A stretch of 64,000 bases of DNA from Myxococcales bacterium (lineage in GTDB: Bacteria; Myxococcota_A; Polyangia; Polyangiales; Ga0077539), in the NCBI GenBank assembly GCA_030652255.1, contig JAUSAZ010000210.1, forward strand, positions 1 through 64,000, read 5' to 3'. The notes under the pieces are model-generated. The model did no database searches and was not told the origin of the DNA. It saw nothing but the letters and a program-made list of their open reading frames with translations. Positions 60,216 to 64,000 of this stretch are shown here, piece after piece; positions within the stretch are counted from its first letter, which is position 1, and each line of letters starts with the position of its first letter. The translations under genes were made by a program, and so were the position numbers.

Positions 60216-60764
60216 ATGAACGTCGGCTTCTTCGGCGGCAGCTTCAACCCGCCCCACGTCTCCCACGTGCTCGCGGTGTCGTACGTCCTCGCGACGCAGC
60301 CGCTCGACCGGGTGCTGGTGGTCCCCTGCTTCGACCACCCGCTGGGCAAGGAGCTGGCGCCCTTCGTTCACCGCAAGGCGATGTGCGAGCGCGCCTTTGC
60401 GCACCTGCGGCACGTCGAGGTCTCCGCCATCGAGCAGGAGATGGGCGAGACCTCCCGCACGCTCTACACCCTGCGCGCGCTCAAGGCGGCGCACCCCGAC
60501 TGGTCGCTCCGGCTCATCATCGGCGCCGACATCCTCAACGAGACCGAGCGCTGGTTCGGCTGGCCCGAGATCGTCCAGCTCGCGCCGCCGCTGGTGCTCG
60601 GACGGCTCGGGCACGGCCGCTCCGACGCGCCGCCGGCGGTGGTCCCGCAGGTGTCGTCGACGGAGGTGCGGCATCGCATGGCGCGCGGCCTCCCGGTCGA
60701 CGACGTCGTGCCCCTCGGCGTCATCGAGTACGCCCGCGAACACCAGATCTACGGAACCCCATGA
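60216..60764 (+). CDS. nadD: Nicotinate-nucleotide adenylyltransferase family
   Basis: The product is 182 aa. GFFGGSFNPPHVSHVLAVSYVL carries the nucleotidyltransferase HxGH-type site, here H-V-S-H. The ISSTxIR-like motif is VSSTEVRHRMARGLPVDDVVPLGVIEYAREHQIYG, close to that of NadD. It joins NaMN and ATP in NAD synthesis. The HVSH variant and short length leave some doubt between NadD and another nucleotidyltransferase. ATG at 60216 is fixed by the N-terminal motif. Its stop overlaps the next start (ATGA). Confidence 0.82.
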   Translation: MNVGFFGGSFNPPHVSHVLAVSYVLATQPLDRVLVVPCFDHPLGKELAPFVHRKAMCERAFAHLRHVEVSAIEQEMGETSRTLYTLRALKAAHPDWSLRLIIGADILNETERWFGWPEIVQLAPPLVLGRLGHGRSDAPPAVVPQVSSTEVRHRMARGLPVDDVVPLGVIEYAREHQIYGTP

Positions 60765-61594
60765 CCGCGCCGTGGATGGTCCTGGGCCTCGGGCGGATGG
60801 GCAGCGCGTTCGTGGCGCTCGCCCGCACACACGCCGTCCCGGTGGTCGGGTACGCCTCCCGGGGCGCCCCCCCGGAGCGCCTGCGCGAGGAGTCCGTCGT
60901 CTGGCTGCTGGCCGTCAGCGACCGGGCCATTACCGACGTGTGTAAAAGCATCGCCCCCGCGCTGCGCCCCGGCGACGTGGTGCTGCACCTCGCGGGCGCC
61001 CGGGGCGTCGAGGTCCTCGACCCGGCGCGGGCGGCGGGGGCCTCGGTCGGCGCGCTACACCCGCTGGCCGCCATCGCGACGCGCACGCCCGCCGGGTCGC
61101 TCGCGGGCGCGGCCTTCCTGGTGGAGGGTGACCCGGGGGCCGTGCAGGTCGCGCGTGACATCGCGGCGCTCGCCGGGGGGCGCCTCGTGGTGGCCGCCGG
61201 CGTCGATCGGGCGCGCTACCACGCCGGCGCGGCGCTCGTGGCCTCCGGGGCGGTCGCCATCGCGCAGGGCGCGGCGTGGCTGCTGGCCGACGCGGTCGAC
61301 CCGACGCCCTCGGAGGGCGACCTGCGCGCGGCGACGGCCTCGCTCCTGGTGAGCGTCGCCCGCAACATCGAGCAGGTGGGCCCCGACGCCGCGCTCGCCT
61401 CCCCGCTGCTGCGCGACGACACCGAGACGGTGGCGCGGCACCTCGCGGTGATGGCGGGCGACCCGACGGTGCGGGCGCTCTACCGGGCGGTGCTGGCGCG
61501 GGTGCTGGTCCCGCTGGAGCGCGGCGGACAGGTCCGGCCGGAGACCATCGCCGCGGCGAAGGCACTGGCGGAAGACCCGTCGGGCACCCATTGA
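60761..61594 (+). CDS. Rossmann-fold DUF2520-type protein
   Basis: The product is 277 aa. The N-terminal MVLGLGRMGSAFVALARTHAVPVVGYASRG is a dinucleotide-binding motif; VWLLAVSDRAITDVCKSIAPALRPGDVVLHLAGARGVEVLDPARAAGASVGALHPLAAIA and VDRARYHAGAALVASGAVAIAQGAAWLLADAV are typical of the Rossmann-like/DUF2520 family, which is related to 6-phosphogluconate dehydrogenase-type reductases and may act in cofactor or pantothenate metabolism. The ATG overlaps the nadD stop by four bases, so translation is coupled. Confidence 0.82.
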   Translation: MTAPWMVLGLGRMGSAFVALARTHAVPVVGYASRGAPPERLREESVVWLLAVSDRAITDVCKSIAPALRPGDVVLHLAGARGVEVLDPARAAGASVGALHPLAAIATRTPAGSLAGAAFLVEGDPGAVQVARDIAALAGGRLVVAAGVDRARYHAGAALVASGAVAIAQGAAWLLADAVDPTPSEGDLRAATASLLVSVARNIEQVGPDAALASPLLRDDTETVARHLAVMAGDPTVRALYRAVLARVLVPLERGGQVRPETIAAAKALAEDPSGTH

Positions 61595-61672
61595 TGGCCG
61601 AGCGCGGGCCGTGCAAGAACGGCTCGCGCGACGGATTCCACACGACCCACCCTAAGAGGAGCAGCGGCAGCG

Positions 61673-62704
61673 ATGTATTCAGGCTCGGCACTCTCGACGC
61701 AGGGCATCACCCTGGAGCGACACATCCTGGAGCAGCAGCTCGCGATCCCTGGCGCGACCGGGGACTTCACCGGGCTGTTCCAGCAGATCGCGCTCGCGGC
61801 GAAGGTGATCAACTCGCGGGTCCGCTCGGCGGGCCTCGCGGGCATCCTCGGGCTGACGGGCGAGAAGAACATCCAGGGCGAGGAGGTCCAGAAGCTGGAT
61901 GAGTTCGCCAACAACGTGCTCATCCGCTCGGTCGAGGCGGGCGGTCACCTCTGCGTGATGGCCAGCGAGGAGAACGAGGGCATCGTCCGCATCCCCGACC
62001 AGTTCCCCACGGGCAAGTACGTGCTGATGTTCGACCCGCTCGACGGCAGCTCCAACATCGACGTCGACATCAACATCGGCACGATCTTCTCGATCCACCG
62101 CCGCGTGACGGTGGGGCGGCACGGCACCGAGGCCGACTGCCTCCAGCGCGGCGCGTCGCAGGTCGCCGCGGGCTACGTCATCTACGGGTCGAGCACCGTG
62201 CTCGTGTACTCCATGGGCGAGAGCGTGCACGGGTTCACCCTCGACCCGGCGGTCGGCGAGTTCTTCCTCTCCCACGAGAACATCCGCATCCCGCCGAAGG
62301 GGAAGATCTACTCGGTCAACGAGGGCAACGCCCAGCTCTGGCCCGCCAGCCTGCGCCGCTGGATCGTCGACATGCAGACCCCGAAGGCCGACGCCGACGG
62401 CACGATGGGCACGCCCTACTCCGCCCGCTACGTCGGGTCGCTGGTGGCGGACTTCCACCGCACGCTGCTCAAGGGCGGCGTGTTCGCCTACCCCGCCGAC
62501 AAGAAGAACCCGCAGGGCAAGCTGCGGCTGCTCTACGAGGCGGCGCCGATGGCCTTGCTCTGCGAGGCGGCAGGCGGCGCGGCGTCCACCGGCACGCAGC
62601 GCATCCTCGACGTGGCGCCGACCTCGCTGCACCAGCGGGTGCCGCTGTACATCGGCAGCCGCGAGGACGTCGCCGCCGCCGAGCGCTTCCTGCGCGAAGA
62701 GTGA
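61673..62704 (+). CDS. fbp: Fructose-1,6-bisphosphatase class I
   Basis: The product is 343 aa. It hydrolyses fructose-1,6-bisphosphate in gluconeogenesis. Motifs are MASEENEGIVRI, LMFDPLDGSSNIDVDINIGTIFSIHR (metal site), VYSMGESVHGFTLDPAVGEFFLSHENI, YSVNEGN, RYVGSLVADFHRTLLKGGVFAYPADKKNPQGKLRLLYEAAPMALLCEAAGG. Length fits class I. GAGGAG lies about 13 bases before ATG at 61673. There is no redox-insertion loop of plastid type. Confidence 0.96.
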   Translation: MYSGSALSTQGITLERHILEQQLAIPGATGDFTGLFQQIALAAKVINSRVRSAGLAGILGLTGEKNIQGEEVQKLDEFANNVLIRSVEAGGHLCVMASEENEGIVRIPDQFPTGKYVLMFDPLDGSSNIDVDINIGTIFSIHRRVTVGRHGTEADCLQRGASQVAAGYVIYGSSTVLVYSMGESVHGFTLDPAVGEFFLSHENIRIPPKGKIYSVNEGNAQLWPASLRRWIVDMQTPKADADGTMGTPYSARYVGSLVADFHRTLLKGGVFAYPADKKNPQGKLRLLYEAAPMALLCEAAGGAASTGTQRILDVAPTSLHQRVPLYIGSREDVAAAERFLREE

Positions 62705-62754
62705 TCCAGCGATACTGAGGGGGGTAGACAGGCGAGGGACGGGGGGGAGACGGA

Positions 62755-63210
62755 TCAGACGGTCGGCGGCTTCGGGTCGCCGGCCTCGTCGGCCCCTTCG
62801 GCTTCCACCGGGGCGTCCGCCGCGGGGGCCGGGCCGATGTCGCCGCGGGTCATCGGGTGACCGCGGAAGCGGGCGTCGCGCTGCTCGCTGAATCCAGGGC
62901 TGCGATAGGCGTTGGGGTCGGTGCCGCTGCGGTCGGGGCGCCGGCCGCCCATGCCGCGGGGCGAGCGGCCGCCGCGGTTGTGCGACTCGTGCGAGGTGAG
63001 CACGGCGCTCGGCAGCGACTCCGTCGGGGGAGGGAGCGAGGGGTCCTCGTCCTCGTCCTTGGGGAGACCGGCATAGTCGATCTTGTAATCGTAGGTCGGG
63101 GCGTCGCGGAATCCGGGGCCGCGGTAGCCCTTCGGGTCGTTGGGCGACGGGCGCGCGGCAGCGGCCGGGGAGGGACGCTGCGGGGCTTTGCGGACGGGTC
63201 GATCGGCCAT
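62755..63210 (-). CDS. Disordered low-complexity protein, unknown (151 aa)
   Basis: The product is 151 aa. The chain is Pro-, Arg- and Gly-rich throughout, with a repeated-looking stretch (PKGYRGPGFRDAP and PNAYRSPGFSEQR) and acidic patches (DEDEDPSLPPP). No membrane segment or signal is seen. It is likely intrinsically disordered. The duplicated Y-R-x-P-G-F motif suggests a short linear repeat. Third-position bias is consistent with coding, but the function cannot be stated. Confidence 0.6.
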   Translation of the reverse strand: MADRPVRKAPQRPSPAAAARPSPNDPKGYRGPGFRDAPTYDYKIDYAGLPKDEDEDPSLPPPTESLPSAVLTSHESHNRGGRSPRGMGGRRPDRSGTDPNAYRSPGFSEQRDARFRGHPMTRGDIGPAPAADAPVEAEGADEAGDPKPPTV

Positions 63211-63324
63211 CGATGTCTCTCTCCTGGCAATGGGCGGCGGGACAGCACCACCGGCGCGACGGACGTGTCAAGCGCGCCGGAATCTTGCGGCGCCCTGCGG
63301 GCCTGGGCTCCCCTGAGGGGTGGA

Positions 63325-63597
63325 ATGCTCCGCGCGACCCGCTGGATCCTCTCGAGCCTGGTCACCCTCCTCGGGCTGTACGCGTACTTCTTCGTGCCCA
63401 TCACGGGCACGCGCACGCTGTGGGACCACACCCGCCGCATCCTCGCGACCCCCGAGGCGCACGAGCTCGGCGATGACATCCGCACCGCGGGCGACCGGGT
63501 GGCGACGAAGATACGCAGCGAGGTCATCCCCTCGGTGATGACGGGCTTCGACGCGGGCGTGCGCAGCGACGCCGGCCGCGCGCGTCGTTCGCGCTGA
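63325..63597 (+). CDS. Small membrane-anchored protein (90 aa)
   Basis: The product is 90 aa. One helix (RWILSSLVTLLGLYAYFFVPI) near the N-terminus is followed by an amphipathic, charged region (TRTLWDHTRRILATPEAHELGDDIRTAGDRVATKIRSEV). There is no recognised family. ATG at 63325 is chosen because the helix begins seven residues later and in-frame upstream sequence is not conserved in composition. It is divergent from the disordered protein at 62755-63210. Confidence 0.65.
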   Translation: MLRATRWILSSLVTLLGLYAYFFVPITGTRTLWDHTRRILATPEAHELGDDIRTAGDRVATKIRSEVIPSVMTGFDAGVRSDAGRARRSR

Positions 63598-63676
63598 ATC
63601 GTAGAGCGTTTCACTCCCCCGGCGCTTCATGTTAGACGGCGCGCCCTGTGACCTGTCCGAGGAGGCCTTTCCTGCC

Positions 63677-64000
63677 GTGATCAACCTCGCCGACCCCGCC
63701 CGCGAACACCGTCAACTCCAAGGGCCCATCGAGGAGGCCGCGCTCCGGGTCCTCCGCTCGGGGGGCTACATCCTCGGCGCCGAGGTCGAGGCCTTCCAGA
63801 CCGAGTTCGCCGCCTACTGCGGCGCCGCGGCCTCGGTGGGAGTGTCCAACGGCTCCGACGCCATCGTCGTCGCCCTCCAGGCGCTGGGCATCGGCCCCGG
63901 CGACGAGGTCATCACGACGGCCTTCAGCTACCTCGCGACCGCCAGCGCCATCCACCGGGTCGGCGCGACGCCGGTCTTCGCCGACATCGACCTCGCGACC
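63677..64000 (+). CDS. DegT/DnrJ/EryC1-family aminotransferase, N-terminus only
   Basis: The frame is open to the window edge (108 codons). NLADPAREHRQLQGPIEEAALRVLRSGGYILGAEVEAFQTEFAAYCGAAASVGVSNGSDAIVVALQALGIGPGDEVITTAFSYLATASAIHRVGATPVFADID is the classic N-terminus of the PLP sugar aminotransferases used in polysaccharide and antibiotic sugar synthesis; the PLP lysine lies beyond the edge. GTG at 63677 has GAGGAGG about 14 bases upstream; an ATG at 63629 is an in-frame alternative. Confidence 0.85.
   Translation, partial: MINLADPAREHRQLQGPIEEAALRVLRSGGYILGAEVEAFQTEFAAYCGAAASVGVSNGSDAIVVALQALGIGPGDEVITTAFSYLATASAIHRVGATPVFADIDLAT

Overview
The window is very GC-rich, gene-dense bacterial DNA that most resembles Myxococcota (Polyangia/Sandaracinus-like; the placement is inferred). 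The reasons are a cysteine-rich secreted protein with a MYXO-CTERM type tail (55567-57177), many lipoproteins with low-complexity VDVP, GGAG or QPGM stretches, two eukaryote-type Ser/Thr kinases, large WD40 and TPR regulators, and near-universal G/C third positions.

Region 1 (1-3309) is the most distinctive part. It is the distal end of an integron gene-cassette array. Five attC sites of exactly 91 bp (164-254, 998-1088, 1501-1591, 2103-2193, 2670-2760) and one shorter divergent site (3259-3309) each follow a single short plus-strand gene with no recognisable function. The R'' and R' boxes co-vary cassette by cassette, as expected of mobile cassettes. The integrase and attI are not in the window and should lie to the left. 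Base composition here is visibly less GC-rich than in the flanking chromosome.

Region 2 (3387-20882) is chromosomal. It holds a minus-strand group (GDPD phosphodiesterase, an oxidoreductase tail fragment, a NAGPA-type phosphodiester glycosidase, a beta-propeller lipoprotein, a TylF-like methyltransferase), then serC, a DUF4388-type Ser/Thr kinase divergent from an AAA-TPR regulator, cca, a VDVP-repeat/fibrinogen-like lipoprotein, a CpsB-like PHP phosphatase and a YbhN/AglD-type membrane protein.

Region 3 (21053-35373) is rich in secreted and lipid-anchored proteins. It includes a four-repeat lipoprotein, two Uma2-family genes flanking a Gly-rich lipoprotein and a HEAT-repeat protein, a DUF3556 membrane protein divergent from a 2OG-Fe(II) dioxygenase, a protein with an SSB-like acidic tail behind a perfect inverted repeat, a DUF1269-like protein, a NUDIX hydrolase, a Cys-rich lipoprotein and a 16-repeat WD40 protein.

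Region 4 (35421-48800) carries a PEGA-type kinase upstream of the WD40 gene, a MacA/MacB-like export operon, an ABC ATPase with a nitrilase-family hydrolase and glgB, a QPGM-repeat lipoprotein and the overlapping gap-pgk-tpiA-secG operon. Region 5 (49066-64000) has tRNA-Leu(CAG) with a following hairpin, a glutathione peroxidase/aldehyde dehydrogenase/quinone-oxidoreductase run, a lipoprotein esterase, the MYXO-CTERM protein tail-to-tail with glmU, a GH51-like glycosidase, nadD, a DUF2520-type protein, fbp and the start of a DegT-family aminotransferase. Central carbon genes (gap, pgk, tpiA, fbp, glgB) and envelope genes (glmU, serC, secG) make this a mostly core chromosome with an integron at its left edge.
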